50,586 nucleotides of DNA from Sedimentisphaerales bacterium (GCA_016926155.1 JAFGPC010000056.1:1-50586), one strand, 5' to 3'. Shown: positions 1 through 10,454, counted from the first letter of the stretch. Program-made: numbers and translations. The notes: a model not told the origin generated them from the letters alone.

Positions 1-359
1 ATTTTCAATCGTTCCGCATCGCCCCAGAGCAGCTCCAGGTCGTAATATTCGCGATATTCGGCATCGAACAGGTGGATCACCACATTCACATAATCGATGA
101 GAATCCAACGGGCGGTGTCGTACCCGGCCAGGCCAAACCGTTTATGCCCATGGCTTTTGGCAATTTCGTGACTCTCGTCAGCGATAGATCGAGCCTGACG
201 CGGGCTGGTCGTCGTAGCGATTACGAAATAATCGGTTGCCGGGCTTTTGTCATGGAGGTCTACTACGACCACATCAGTGCAGTGCCGATCCAGTGCATTC
301 TTTGCGATGGCCAGGGCAAATGACCGGTCATCGTCTTGATTTTCCTTCTTCTTTGTCAT
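1..359 (-). CDS. rsfS: Ribosomal silencing factor RsfS (3' end cut by window edge)
   Basis: Reading the minus strand from ATG at 359 gives 119 codons with no stop before the window edge, so only the last few residues can be missing (family length about 105-130). RsfS/Iojap proteins bind ribosomal protein L14 and block subunit joining when nutrients are scarce. Visible family features are the DYFVIAT segment (residues about 44-50), a central AGYDTARWILIDY stretch and the C-terminal HLFDAEYREYYDLELLW block, all in the expected order. The N-terminus is charged (MTKKKENQDDD). There is no good ribosome-binding site before this ATG. An in-frame GTG seven codons upstream (380) is a possible alternative start. 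The gene lies downstream of hppA, separated from it by a hairpin terminator, so it probably belongs to a different unit. Confidence 0.9.
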   Translation of the reverse strand, partial: MTKKKENQDDDRSFALAIAKNALDRHCTDVVVVDLHDKSPATDYFVIATTTSPRQARSIADESHEIAKSHGHKRFGLAGYDTARWILIDYVNVVIHLFDAEYREYYDLELLWGDAERLK

Positions 360-401
360 ACGGCCAAGCGAATCCGCCACTCAAAGGTTATGTTTTCTAC
401 G

Positions 402-433
402 GAATACAAAGGGACGGCCCGAAGACCGTCCCT
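402..433 (-). terminator. Hairpin terminator downstream of hppA
   Basis: An 8-bp perfect stem, AGGGACGG (410-417) with CCGTCCCT (426-433), has an 8-nt loop. Read on the minus strand it sits 40 nt after the hppA stop and is followed by TTTGTATT, a weak U-tract. Confidence 0.6.
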
Positions 434-473
434 GAAAGGTACTGAAATCATGGATTCGGGTCAAGCGTCTGCA

Positions 474-2873
<2,400 letters not shown>

Positions 2874-2931
2874 CGTCTTATTCCTTTCCTTTGGTTAATA
2901 ATGTGAACCCGACCCTATAAAGAGAGCCGGT

Positions 2932-2959
2932 AGTGTACACGATCATGATGTGTTTTCAA
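2932..2959 (-). promoter_or_regulatory. Sigma-70-type promoter for hppA
   Basis: On the minus strand TTGAAA (2959-2954), a 16-nt spacer and TACACT (2937-2932) lie about 60 nt before the GTG start of hppA. Confidence 0.5.
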
Positions 2960-3023
2960 GCCTTTTTGCTCAAGAAAACCACGATAAAACGTACAACATC
3001 AATCCGAATCGCACAGGTAGCGA

Positions 3024-4226
3024 TCAGGTATGATAATCGGCGTTAATCGTTATATATTCACGACTTAAATCACATCCATAGCAGAAGTCCTTAGCCTTGC
3101 CCATCCCCAGATCAATCCAGATTGTGTGTTCTTTCTGTGTCATTATCTTTCTAACCCTGGCCCGGTCGAACGAGGTGGGCCTTCCGCCGCGAAAGACAAT
3201 TACCCCGCCGATCTTGCAGGTCAGCTTATCCGGATGGAATCGCACACCACAGGATCCAACCGCGCAGATAATTCGTCCCCAGTTCGGATCTGCCCCGTGA
3301 ATAGCGCATTTAACCAGGTCATAATCAGCCACAACCCGGGCGGCTTTGAAAGCCTGGGGCTTACTGGACGCCCCGACGACCTCCACTGTGAACATCCGAG
3401 TCGCTCCCTCGGCATCCAGGGCCATTTGTTTTGCCAGGTCGGTTGTCAGATCAAGCAGAACTGCGGAAAATGCGTTGAAAGCGGCGCCGGGTTTGGAGAT
3501 AGTGCGATTTTCGGCAGCTCCCGAAGCCAGAATCATTGCCGTGTCGTTGGTGCTTTGATGTCCGTCTACGGTCAGTCGGTTCAGGCTGGCTCCGATGGCC
3601 GCCTTAAAAGCCCGTCCCAGCATCTTGCGTTTGATTGCCGCATCCGTCGTGATCATACAGATCGTCGTAGCCATATTCGGGGCAATCATCCCGGCGCCTT
3701 TGACCGTTCCGGCCAGCGTAATCTCGACTCCAGCGATGGTGACTTTTCGGATGGCCTGTTTGGGGCGGTTGTCAGTGGTCATGATCGCTTTGGCGAAATC
3801 CAGACCTGCTTTGGCGCTGTTACTCAAGGCCGCCGCTGCCATAGCGATGCCATCGGTTACTTTCTTGATCGGCAGCTTATGTCCGATGATGCCGGTAGAG
3901 GCGATCAGGACCTGCTCGGGCTTAAGCTCCAGTTCTTTACCTACCTTGGCGCACATCACTTTGGCTGCGGCAAGGCCCGTAGTACCAGTGCAGGCATTGG
4001 CGTTACCCGAGTTGACCACTGCCGCAAAAATCCGCGAGGTACGGATATGCTGTTTGCAGACCTTCACCGAAGCGGCGACGACATTGTTGGTCGTGAACAT
4101 CGCCGCTGCCGTTGCCCCCTGCGGACAATAAACCAGCCCCAGGTCCGGTTTGCCCGATACTTTCACTCCGCTGGCGATTCCCGCCGCCAGAAATCCCTTT
4201 GCTGCCGTGATTGTCCCGTTTGCCAT
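3024..4226 (-). CDS. argJ: Bifunctional glutamate N-acetyltransferase / ornithine acetyltransferase ArgJ
   Basis: The protein has 400 residues from MANGTITAAKG. The open frame continues far upstream, but ATG 4226 has GGAG 8 nt before it and matches the family's usual N-terminus. ArgJ transfers acetyl from N-acetylornithine to glutamate, closing the acetyl cycle of arginine synthesis. Family features are GNANACTG near residue 75, GAGMIAPNMATT around the autocleavage site (nucleophile Thr187 in MAT-T, splitting the precursor into alpha and beta chains) and LNRLTVDGHQSTNDT in the beta chain. The C-terminal GADPNWGR block is also present. It lies 31 nt downstream of the GH5 gene on the same strand. 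argC is 2 kb upstream with two unrelated genes between them, so the arginine genes are close but not contiguous. Confidence 0.97.
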   Translation of the reverse strand: MANGTITAAKGFLAAGIASGVKVSGKPDLGLVYCPQGATAAAMFTTNNVVAASVKVCKQHIRTSRIFAAVVNSGNANACTGTTGLAAAKVMCAKVGKELELKPEQVLIASTGIIGHKLPIKKVTDGIAMAAAALSNSAKAGLDFAKAIMTTDNRPKQAIRKVTIAGVEITLAGTVKGAGMIAPNMATTICMITTDAAIKRKMLGRAFKAAIGASLNRLTVDGHQSTNDTAMILASGAAENRTISKPGAAFNAFSAVLLDLTTDLAKQMALDAEGATRMFTVEVVGASSKPQAFKAARVVADYDLVKCAIHGADPNWGRIICAVGSCGVRFHPDKLTCKIGGVIVFRGGRPTSFDRARVRKIMTQKEHTIWIDLGMGKAKDFCYGCDLSREYITINADYHT

Positions 4227-4257
4227 GCCATGTTCTCCATGAAGTTGCGGAATAATA

Positions 4258-5265
4258 TCATCGCGGTATAAGAGCATCCCGGATCGGCTCAACCCATCGG
4301 TCATTGGGAATGTCGTACACAATAAAGTCCGAGTCAAACTGCCAATACGCCCAACTGAAACCGAACTTCTCAGCGGTCCGAGCCACGAAAGAGGTGTATT
4401 GCACACGGGATTCCATGTCGGCCCTGTCATAGGCTCCAAATTCACCCAGGAAGATCGGACGTTTCTGTTCCTGTGCCCAGTCATGAACCTTCTTAAATTC
4501 AGCAACGACGGCTTGTTTATCTTTTTCCGAAGTGGGCCACTTGACGCCGGTTTTCTTCCTGTATGTAGGTGTCCAGCTTGCTCCCTGATGCGTAAAGGAC
4601 ATGGGCTTGTAGTAATGGACAGTGACGATGATATTGCGATCGTCCTCGGGAAGCTTGAACTCATTGAGCTTGTCGACTGAGTTCCAATTCGGCGGGCCGA
4701 GAATGACGGCGCGGGTGGGATTGTCCTTGCGGATGATTGCCAGGGCTTCGTGATAATATTGATCCCAAAGTTCGGCCGTCACGCCCCGGCAGGGCTCGTT
4801 GAGGATCTCGAAGACGACGCTGTCCGGGGCATTGCGGAAGTGTACGGAGACCTGCTTCCAGAAAGCCAGAAACAGCGGCTTTCGCCCGACCGGATCATCG
4901 CCCATGGCATTAAACTCGTGCAGGTCCAGGATGACGGCCAGCTTGTTGGCCAGGGCGTTCTTGACGGCCCAGTCCAGCGTTTCAAACCAGGCCGGACTAA
5001 GCTGATAATCGTTGTTGGCGTCCATATGACGAAAGGCGTGCAGGTTGATCCGGACGCTGTCAAATCCTGCCTCCTTGATCAGGCGAAAGTGCTTTTCCTG
5101 AAACCGGGCCCGGTCCTGCGACCGCCAGATCGGGTCATAGCCGATGATGTTCACCCCGCGCCCGAGCTTGCGATTGACCTCGAACACATCCGCGGCTTTG
5201 GCGACAGGCGAGAGCATAAGAAGCATAGTGCAAATGACGAAACTGGTAACAACTGCTTTCAACAT
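4258..5265 (-). CDS. Secreted glycoside hydrolase family 5 (cellulase-like)
   Basis: The 335-residue protein begins with a signal peptide (hydrophobic to about residue 24, ending VAKAA). The rest is a GH5-type (beta/alpha)8 barrel: FDSVRINL near residue 70, VILDLHEFNAMG at 111-122, acid/base Glu157 in EILNEPC, HYYKPMSFTHQG near 217-228, and nucleophile Glu275 in FLGEFGAYD. The catalytic pair and spacing fit GH5 endoglucanase/mannanase-type retaining enzymes acting on beta-linked polysaccharide outside the cytoplasm. The subfamily, and so the substrate, cannot be assigned by eye. No carbohydrate-binding module or dockerin is attached. The ribosome-binding site (AGAGG) is close to the ATG. Confidence 0.93.
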   Translation of the reverse strand: MLKAVVTSFVICTMLLMLSPVAKAADVFEVNRKLGRGVNIIGYDPIWRSQDRARFQEKHFRLIKEAGFDSVRINLHAFRHMDANNDYQLSPAWFETLDWAVKNALANKLAVILDLHEFNAMGDDPVGRKPLFLAFWKQVSVHFRNAPDSVVFEILNEPCRGVTAELWDQYYHEALAIIRKDNPTRAVILGPPNWNSVDKLNEFKLPEDDRNIIVTVHYYKPMSFTHQGASWTPTYRKKTGVKWPTSEKDKQAVVAEFKKVHDWAQEQKRPIFLGEFGAYDRADMESRVQYTSFVARTAEKFGFSWAYWQFDSDFIVYDIPNDRWVEPIRDALIPR

Positions 5266-5305
5266 TTCATAATCCTCTCAATTTTTTCAGTGGTTGCCGT
5301 TTGTC

Positions 5306-5325
5306 ATTCCCGCGAAGGCGGGAAT
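5306..5325. repeat. Short dispersed palindrome, dRS3-like
   Basis: ATTCCCGC-GAAG-GCGGGAAT is a perfect 8-bp stem with a 4-nt loop, flanked by TC and CC. It fits the pattern ATTCCC-N8-GGGAAT known for the dRS3 repeat of Neisseria and seen as a dispersed element in other genomes. It lies in the 112-nt gap between the nitrilase and GH5 genes. On the minus strand it falls downstream of the nitrilase gene and could also stop or stabilise that transcript. Confidence 0.65.
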
Positions 5326-5377
5326 CCAGTCTTTTCTTTTCTGATTGGCTTTGATGCCGAAAACCTCCAATCTGGAT

Positions 5378-6229
5378 TTACAACTGTGTTCTATCCTTCG
5401 ATCGTGGATCATCGGTCGCGCCTGATCCGTTGGTGAGTTTGCCGCGGATGGCCAGTTCCCGGAAGCCTTTCATCGGGTCGTAGAATTCCTGGCTCAGGTC
5501 GACGGTATTGATCATCATCTCCTCGCGGTGATCCTCCAGTTGATTGACAATCCGCCCATCCGGCTGGATAAAGCACGAGGGATACGGCGCGAACCAGGCC
5601 GAGGAATTAGCCATGCTCGCCCAGAACCTATTGGTTGCGGCCCGGCACTGCATGGTCTGCCGCATGATCTCCGAATGCACACTGGGCCCGCCTTGCCGGG
5701 CGTTGTAGAACGACTGGATCACACAATGCACCCCGGCCTTATATAGCTCACGGTACAGTTCCGGAAACCGAAGATCGAAACAGATCATCAGCGCACATCG
5801 CACGCCGTTGATGTCAAAATACACGAAACGGTCACCCGGCGTGTAGTTGTCCAGGTCCATCGGAGTGCAGAACCGCTTGTCATATCGGTCCACGATCTTT
5901 CCATCTGTTCCGATCAGATACAGGCAATTGTGCGGTTTGTTGGGTGCGGTCAACTCGTGCATACTGCCCAGAACAATCCACACCCGTTTTTGCTTGACCA
6001 GGTTCATGATCTGTCTCGTCTCGGATCGTAACAACTCCCAGTCGTATCCCTCCAATGTCTCCATATCCACACCTGCGTACCCGCTTAGGGCACATTCGGG
6101 AAAATGCACCAGATCGGCGCTGCCTTCGGCGGCCTGTTCTATGAATTGGCGGATTTGCCGCGCATTGTGGGCGATATCCGCCGTTACGGCAAACTGGCAC
6201 GTTGCAATCCTGAGTATTCCCTCAGTCAT
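5378..6229 (-). CDS. Carbon-nitrogen hydrolase (nitrilase superfamily)
   Basis: The 283-residue protein is read from MTEGILRIATCQ, where family similarity begins. The frame is open for 25 more codons upstream, but those codons translate a 7-bp tandem repeat and are unlikely to be protein. The Glu-Lys-Cys triad is complete: Glu45 in HFPECALSGY, Lys118 in YDKRF and Cys150 in LMICFDLRFPE. Members hydrolyse amides or nitriles, for example omega-amidase, N-carbamoyl-amide hydrolase or agmatine-derived substrates. The substrate is not readable here. It sits 52 nt after argC, so a role in nitrogen or arginine-related metabolism is possible but only inferred from position. No strong ribosome-binding site precedes the chosen ATG. 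Confidence 0.9.
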   Translation of the reverse strand: MTEGILRIATCQFAVTADIAHNARQIRQFIEQAAEGSADLVHFPECALSGYAGVDMETLEGYDWELLRSETRQIMNLVKQKRVWIVLGSMHELTAPNKPHNCLYLIGTDGKIVDRYDKRFCTPMDLDNYTPGDRFVYFDINGVRCALMICFDLRFPELYRELYKAGVHCVIQSFYNARQGGPSVHSEIMRQTMQCRAATNRFWASMANSSAWFAPYPSCFIQPDGRIVNQLEDHREEMMINTVDLSQEFYDPMKGFRELAIRGKLTNGSGATDDPRSKDRTQL

Positions 6230-6242
6230 CCCGTCATACCCA

Positions 6243-6263
6243 ATAGAAAATAGAAAATAGAAA
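6243..6263. repeat. Three tandem copies of a 7-bp unit
   Basis: ATAGAAA is repeated exactly three times head to tail. It lies between argC and the nitrilase gene, 14 nt before the chosen nitrilase start on the minus strand. Confidence 0.85.
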
Positions 6264-6281
6264 ATCGAAGATTGAAAATCC

Positions 6282-7289
6282 TTACAGCAGGCCCATTGTT
6301 TCATCCAGCCCGAACACGATATTCATATTCTGAATCGCCTGCCCCGAGGCGCCCTTGACCAGATTGTCCAGAGTCGAAAAGCATACCACTTTGCCCTTGG
6401 CGATGGTCGGAAAGACATGACAGAAGTTAGTCCGGGCCACGTTCTTTACCGCTGGTGGCGTATCGAGTACCTGCACGAATGGTTGGCCCTCATAAAAGCT
6501 GCGATACAGTTCATTCAATTCCTTCTGAGTGACTTTTTCAACAGGATTGCAATAGATCGACGACAGGATTCCTCGATCAAACGGTCCGACATGCGGCTGG
6601 AACAGCAGGTTTACGGGCTTTCCCGCTACCTCGGAGGCAATCTGCTCAATCTCCGGCATGTGTCGATGCGAACCGACCTTGTAGGGAAGGGCGTTCTCAT
6701 TCATATTTGGATAGTGAAACACATGCGACGGATTCTTACCGCCGCCCGATACACCCGTCAGCGCATTGACAATGATTCCCGAGGTCTCGATCAGGCCATG
6801 TTTTAACAGCGGGGCAATGGCCAGGATAGCTCCGGTTGGGAAACAGCCGGGATTGGCGACCAGCCGGGCGCCCTGGATTGTCTCACGAAACAGCTCCGGC
6901 AATCCATATGCCGCATGGGCCAGATTGTCCGGATCCGTATGTTCCTGGTAGAACTTCTCGTACACGACCACGTCCTTGAGTCGATAATCGGCGCTGAAAT
7001 CAATCACCTTGACGCCGGTATTCAGCAGGCGGGGCACAAAGCTCATCGAGACCTTATGCGGCAGGCAGCACAGGGCGACATCGGCCAATTCGGCGAGTTT
7101 CTCGAAGTTCAATGGCTCGATCTCCATGTCGCACCGCCCCTTAAGACGAGGAAAGACCATTTCCGCATGCCCGCATTCCTCCTCCAGGGCGGTCAGATAC
7201 GTCAATCTGGCCTGCGGATGCCGCAGAATAATCTCTATCGAATCCAGCCCCGTATATCCGCTTGCTCCAATGATCGCCACTCGAATCAT
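6282..7289 (-). CDS. argC: N-acetyl-gamma-glutamyl-phosphate reductase
   Basis: The 335-residue cytoplasmic enzyme reduces N-acetylglutamyl phosphate with NADPH in arginine synthesis. Family features in order are the Rossmann motif GASGYTG at 8-14, CCLPHKVS near 74-81, DFSADYRL at 97-104, the catalytic Cys149 in ANPGCFPTGA, and the SGGGKNPS and SHRHMPEIEQ blocks. Length is typical. ATG 7289 has AAAGGG just upstream. Together with argJ it gives two of the early arginine-pathway enzymes within 4.3 kb; argB and argD are not in the window. Confidence 0.97.
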   Translation of the reverse strand: MIRVAIIGASGYTGLDSIEIILRHPQARLTYLTALEEECGHAEMVFPRLKGRCDMEIEPLNFEKLAELADVALCCLPHKVSMSFVPRLLNTGVKVIDFSADYRLKDVVVYEKFYQEHTDPDNLAHAAYGLPELFRETIQGARLVANPGCFPTGAILAIAPLLKHGLIETSGIIVNALTGVSGGGKNPSHVFHYPNMNENALPYKVGSHRHMPEIEQIASEVAGKPVNLLFQPHVGPFDRGILSSIYCNPVEKVTQKELNELYRSFYEGQPFVQVLDTPPAVKNVARTNFCHVFPTIAKGKVVCFSTLDNLVKGASGQAIQNMNIVFGLDETMGLL

Positions 7290-7383
7290 GAATTGCCCTT
7301 TCTGTCTTGTTTTTTCCGCTCGGTAACGGTTTTCTTGCCGTTTATCTTATGAAATGCCCGGCATTTGTCACCACAATTTGCTC

Positions 7384-8286
7384 TTATTCCGGGATTTGCC
7401 GTCCGATTCGCACAGGTTTTTTACGCAGGGCCAGCACGATCACACAAGCCGACAGAATCAAACCCGCCCCCAGCAATGCGCGAATGTTCAGGCTTTCCCC
7501 GAAGAGCAAAGCGCCTGCCGTAAAAGCAAAAACCGGATCCAGTATCGCCAGCAGCGAACCGGTGCGGACGGGGACATATTTGAAGCCCTGTGTCATCAGA
7601 AGCTGCCCAGCGGTTGCTGTCACGCCGATTCCCAGAAGTATTCCAATTTGGATCGGAGCGAACGAAAACGGCTGAAGCAATGCCGGGATCGCCATCATCC
7701 ACAAGCCGATAAAACATTGCGAAAAATAAATGGCGTACGAATCATCCGTATCGTGCAGCTTACGGATTAAGGTCACTGCGGCCCCGGACAGGACCGCGCC
7801 GAATACGGCTGCTAGTTCATAGGGGCCGAACACTTCTGTCAGCTTGATTCCTTGAGTATCCTCGGCGGCCATCAAAAACACTCCGAACATAGCGACGATG
7901 ATTCCTGCAATGGAGATCGCGCCGAAACGTTCCTTCAGGAAAATGCTGCTGAACACCGCCGCAAAGATCGGGTAGGTAAACATCAGAATCGTTCCTTTAC
8001 CCAATCCGATCCGACTGATGCTGAGAAAGGCGATGAAGATGGCGATACCGCCGAAAAAGCCGCGTCCGAACAGCCGAAGTTTGTCATTAAATCGCAGCCG
8101 GATAATACCAACGCAGAATCCTGCGATCAATAACGCCAGTCCGACAATAAACCGTCCAAACACCATCATTACGGGGGAAAGTCCAAATTGTTGTCCCTGC
8201 TTGATCAGGATGCCTGTCGAACAGAACACGATACAAGCCGTGATAATCAGAACTGCCCCTCTGGTCTGGTTGTCTTCTCGCGCCAT
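7384..8286 (-). CDS. EamA/DMT-family membrane transporter
   Basis: The 300-residue protein has about ten hydrophobic segments and the two-fold EamA repeat expected of drug/metabolite transporters. Its early FGRFIVGLALL and mid FLSISRIGLGKGTILMFTYP segments resemble the family. The second half contains GVTATAGQLLMTQGFKYVP and LLAILDPVFAF. These proteins export or exchange small metabolites such as amino acids or nucleotides; the substrate cannot be inferred. The C-terminus ends in a short basic tail. It reads in the same direction as rpsI upstream but is separated from it by a strong terminator, so it is probably transcribed separately. Confidence 0.9.
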   Translation of the reverse strand: MAREDNQTRGAVLIITACIVFCSTGILIKQGQQFGLSPVMMVFGRFIVGLALLIAGFCVGIIRLRFNDKLRLFGRGFFGGIAIFIAFLSISRIGLGKGTILMFTYPIFAAVFSSIFLKERFGAISIAGIIVAMFGVFLMAAEDTQGIKLTEVFGPYELAAVFGAVLSGAAVTLIRKLHDTDDSYAIYFSQCFIGLWMMAIPALLQPFSFAPIQIGILLGIGVTATAGQLLMTQGFKYVPVRTGSLLAILDPVFAFTAGALLFGESLNIRALLGAGLILSACVIVLALRKKPVRIGRQIPE

Positions 8287-8298
8287 ACGAAATCTCTC

Positions 8299-8333
8299 AA
8301 AAAAAAGGCCGCTGGATTGCTCCGGCGGCCTTT
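8299..8333 (-). terminator. Intrinsic terminator after rpsI
   Basis: A stem of AAAGGCCGC (8304-8312) with GCGGCCTTT (8325-8333) is followed on the minus strand by eight T residues (8306-8299). It starts 22 nt after the rpsI stop and closes the rplM-rpsI operon. Confidence 0.92.
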
Positions 8334-8355
8334 ATATATCGAATGCCAATTGCGA

Positions 8356-8871
8356 TTAACGCTTGGAGAACTGGAACCTCCGCCGTGCGCCCCTTTGTCC
8401 GGGCTTCTTACGTTCTACCATACGGCTGTCACGTGTCAGGTATCCACCATCACGGAGCGGCCCGACCAGATTGGGATCGTATGTGGCCAGGGCACGGGCA
8501 ATCCCGAGCATGGTCGCACCGGCCTGTCCGGTTGTGCCGCCACCCTGCACATTGACGAAGATATCAAAATGATCCTTGATATTCAGGGCGTTCAGCGGGG
8601 CCCAGACCGCATTGCGATCCTGAGGCTTGCAAAAATAGTCGTCAACCTTCTGTTGATTGATCATGACGTTGCCTTCGCCGACACGAATCCTGACGCGGGC
8701 TACGGAACTTTTTCGTCGTCCCGTTCCCCAGATAAAACCTCCCATGTCCGGCTTGGCGGCGGGTTTGGTCGCTACGGACACCTCTTCCGAAACTTCGGAT
8801 TCGGGAGCGGTTTTTTCCTTATTCAGGACATTCGGATCAATCAACGGGCTGTCATTCTGGTTTTCAGCCAT
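8356..8871 (-). CDS. rpsI: 30S ribosomal protein S9
   Basis: The protein has 171 residues. The S9 core starts at WGTGRRKSSVARVRI (about residue 48) and runs to the canonical C-terminus RRRFQFSKR, whose last residues reach the P-site tRNA in the 30S subunit. Compared with the roughly 130-residue E. coli protein there is an N-terminal extension of about 42 residues rich in Asn, Glu and Asp (ENQNDSPLIDPNVLNKEK). It follows rplM by 23 nt in the classical rplM-rpsI operon and is followed by an intrinsic terminator. Confidence 0.98.
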   Translation of the reverse strand: MAENQNDSPLIDPNVLNKEKTAPESEVSEEVSVATKPAAKPDMGGFIWGTGRRKSSVARVRIRVGEGNVMINQQKVDDYFCKPQDRNAVWAPLNALNIKDHFDIFVNVQGGGTTGQAGATMLGIARALATYDPNLVGPLRDGGYLTRDSRMVERKKPGQRGARRRFQFSKR

Positions 8872-8894
8872 AATTTATGTCTTTCCTCAAACGC

Positions 8895-9323
8895 TTATAG
8901 TTCCATCTTCACCGGCTGCTGGGCGGAGTGGGTATGCTCCGGCCCGGTATACACGCGGAGTTTCTTGAGCATACGATTGCCCAGGGTATTTTTAGGCAGC
9001 ATTCGCTTGACGGCCAACCGAACGACCTGTTCCGGTTTGCTGGAGAGCATTTCCTGATAACTGATCTGTTTCTGCCCCCCGGGGTAGCCCGAATAACGCT
9101 GGTAGCTCTTGGTATTGGCCTTCTTGCCGGTAATCCGAATTTTTTCGGCATTGACCACGATTACACTACCACCGGTATCCACATGAGGAGTATATGTGGG
9201 CTTATCTTTGCCCATAAGGACCATGGCGATTCGAGTCGCCAATCGGCCCAGAATTTGCCCGTCGGCATCAATGACATGCCAGGCAGGCGAGACATCTTCT
9301 TTCCGCGCCATGAACGATTTCAT
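8895..9323 (-). CDS. rplM: 50S ribosomal protein L13
   Basis: The 142-residue protein is the normal length. L13 features include WHVIDADGQILGRLAT, VVNAEKIRITGKK, YQRYSGYPGGQK and the C-terminal block MLPKNTLGNRMLKKLRVY. ATG 9323 has GGAG nine nucleotides upstream, so the start is MKSFMARK rather than the internal MARK. It is the first gene of the rplM-rpsI operon. The consensus promoter upstream (9364-9391) fits strong expression. Confidence 0.98.
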   Translation of the reverse strand: MKSFMARKEDVSPAWHVIDADGQILGRLATRIAMVLMGKDKPTYTPHVDTGGSVIVVNAEKIRITGKKANTKSYQRYSGYPGGQKQISYQEMLSSKPEQVVRLAVKRMLPKNTLGNRMLKKLRVYTGPEHTHSAQQPVKMEL

Positions 9324-9363
9324 GATACTGCTCCAGTCTTCTTCTGAGTATTAAAAGCACGGT

Positions 9364-9391
9364 ATTATAACCGGCTAAAAGCGGCTGTCAA
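9364..9391 (-). promoter_or_regulatory. Consensus sigma-70 promoter for rplM-rpsI
   Basis: On the minus strand a perfect TTGACA (9391-9386), a 16-nt spacer and a perfect TATAAT (9369-9364) are found about 40 nt before the rplM start. Confidence 0.85.
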
Positions 9392-9469
9392 CGGGTCTTA
9401 AAACGAAAATTAACGAAAAAATGCCTCCCAATCGTGTAAGACTGACGTCAATAAAGTGTTTTTGGGGTA

Positions 9470-10414
9470 CTATTCGGGTAAGAGGAATCCGATTTTTAGC
9501 CGCTCTGGATCGACTACCAGAATAAATCGGCCCGTGAAATCTTGCCCCAGGAGGTTAATGTCCTGCAAGGTGACCGGCCATTCAGTTTCCGTAATGGGGC
9601 CAATCCGTAGGTTTGGCAGGATTAGTTTTTTCCTTTCCGTCAGCGTTTCCTGATTGATATCGATTACTTTGCCGGGCACAAGCTCTACTTTGGGTGGTAA
9701 TTCCGGGAAAAGATATCTGACCTGGTTTTCATCCAATAATGTTGAGCTGGCTCCAGTATCCAACATAAATGTTACTGGATATCCGTTTGCTATACAATTA
9801 ATGTGGATATGGTTGGATAGAAGTTGGATACTGATAGCCTGTTCCGGAGGAACTCGGATCTGTTCGGAGATAGTGAGCGTATTACGGGGAAAATCGAGTC
9901 GATAGGGTAAGGCATTGAGGACATTGCCCCCGAGAATTCCATCCAGGTCGGTATGTGTCCAGGATTGAATGTGTTCCAACTCAAGCACAATGACCATAAA
10001 ATCAGAATAAAGGACATCCCCGACCAGGAAAGATTTGGCCTTGAATGCTCGGACTGTACCGGTCTGAATATTACCCTCGACGGCCAGGGTTTGAATCTCC
10101 TGGTCGGGGATCTGCAGTGTTCGGGCGAATCGAGAGGAGATGACGGTATCACTGGCGCCGGTATCCACAAGAAACAATCCCGCCCGGCCGTTGATTTCTA
10201 CATATACGGCATTCAAACTGCTGATCGGTTCAGAGGATTCATTAATCGGATCCAGGGGATAAATCGGGACGCTTGTAGTAGGCTGGTCGGTCCAGATGCG
10301 CGGGGTAAAAGCGCTTTTTCTTTCCCATGTCCAGATCAGACTGATGCAGAACATCGATGCGGCGATACCTAGAAAAAGCGCCGCGAAAACCAGTTTAGTC
10401 CGTTTTTGAATCAT
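9470..10414 (-). CDS. Membrane-anchored protein with two retropepsin-like aspartic protease domains
   Basis: The 314-residue protein has one N-terminal membrane segment (about residues 9-28), which should place the rest outside the cytoplasmic membrane. Two copies of the retropepsin-like half follow. The first has Asp84 in FLVDTGASDT and the flap-side DGILGGNVL near 158-166. The second has Asp219 in FMLDTGASSTLL and NLLGQDFTGRF near 287-297. Each half therefore has the DTGAS plus hydrophobic-hydrophobic-Gly pair. The two could form one intramolecular active site like pepsin, or two separate dimers. The target is unknown. It lies between the GH2 gene (40 nt upstream) and the ribosomal operon, and may be co-transcribed with the former. 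Confidence 0.85.
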   Translation of the reverse strand: MIQKRTKLVFAALFLGIAASMFCISLIWTWERKSAFTPRIWTDQPTTSVPIYPLDPINESSEPISSLNAVYVEINGRAGLFLVDTGASDTVISSRFARTLQIPDQEIQTLAVEGNIQTGTVRAFKAKSFLVGDVLYSDFMVIVLELEHIQSWTHTDLDGILGGNVLNALPYRLDFPRNTLTISEQIRVPPEQAISIQLLSNHIHINCIANGYPVTFMLDTGASSTLLDENQVRYLFPELPPKVELVPGKVIDINQETLTERKKLILPNLRIGPITETEWPVTLQDINLLGQDFTGRFILVVDPERLKIGFLLPE

Positions 10415-10454
10415 TCAACATTCACGGAATCAAGTCAGTGAATAGAGTTGTTGT

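Noticed and set aside
3126-4271. 381-codon open frame on the + strand
   Set aside because: Antisense shadow of argJ, which has clear family motifs throughout.
4227-4664. N-terminal extension of the argJ frame
   Set aside because: The extension overlaps the GH5 gene in another frame, has no homologous pattern, and ATG 4226 has its own ribosome-binding site.
8188-9057. 289-codon + strand open frame
   Set aside because: Antisense to rpsI and rplM, no recognisable content.
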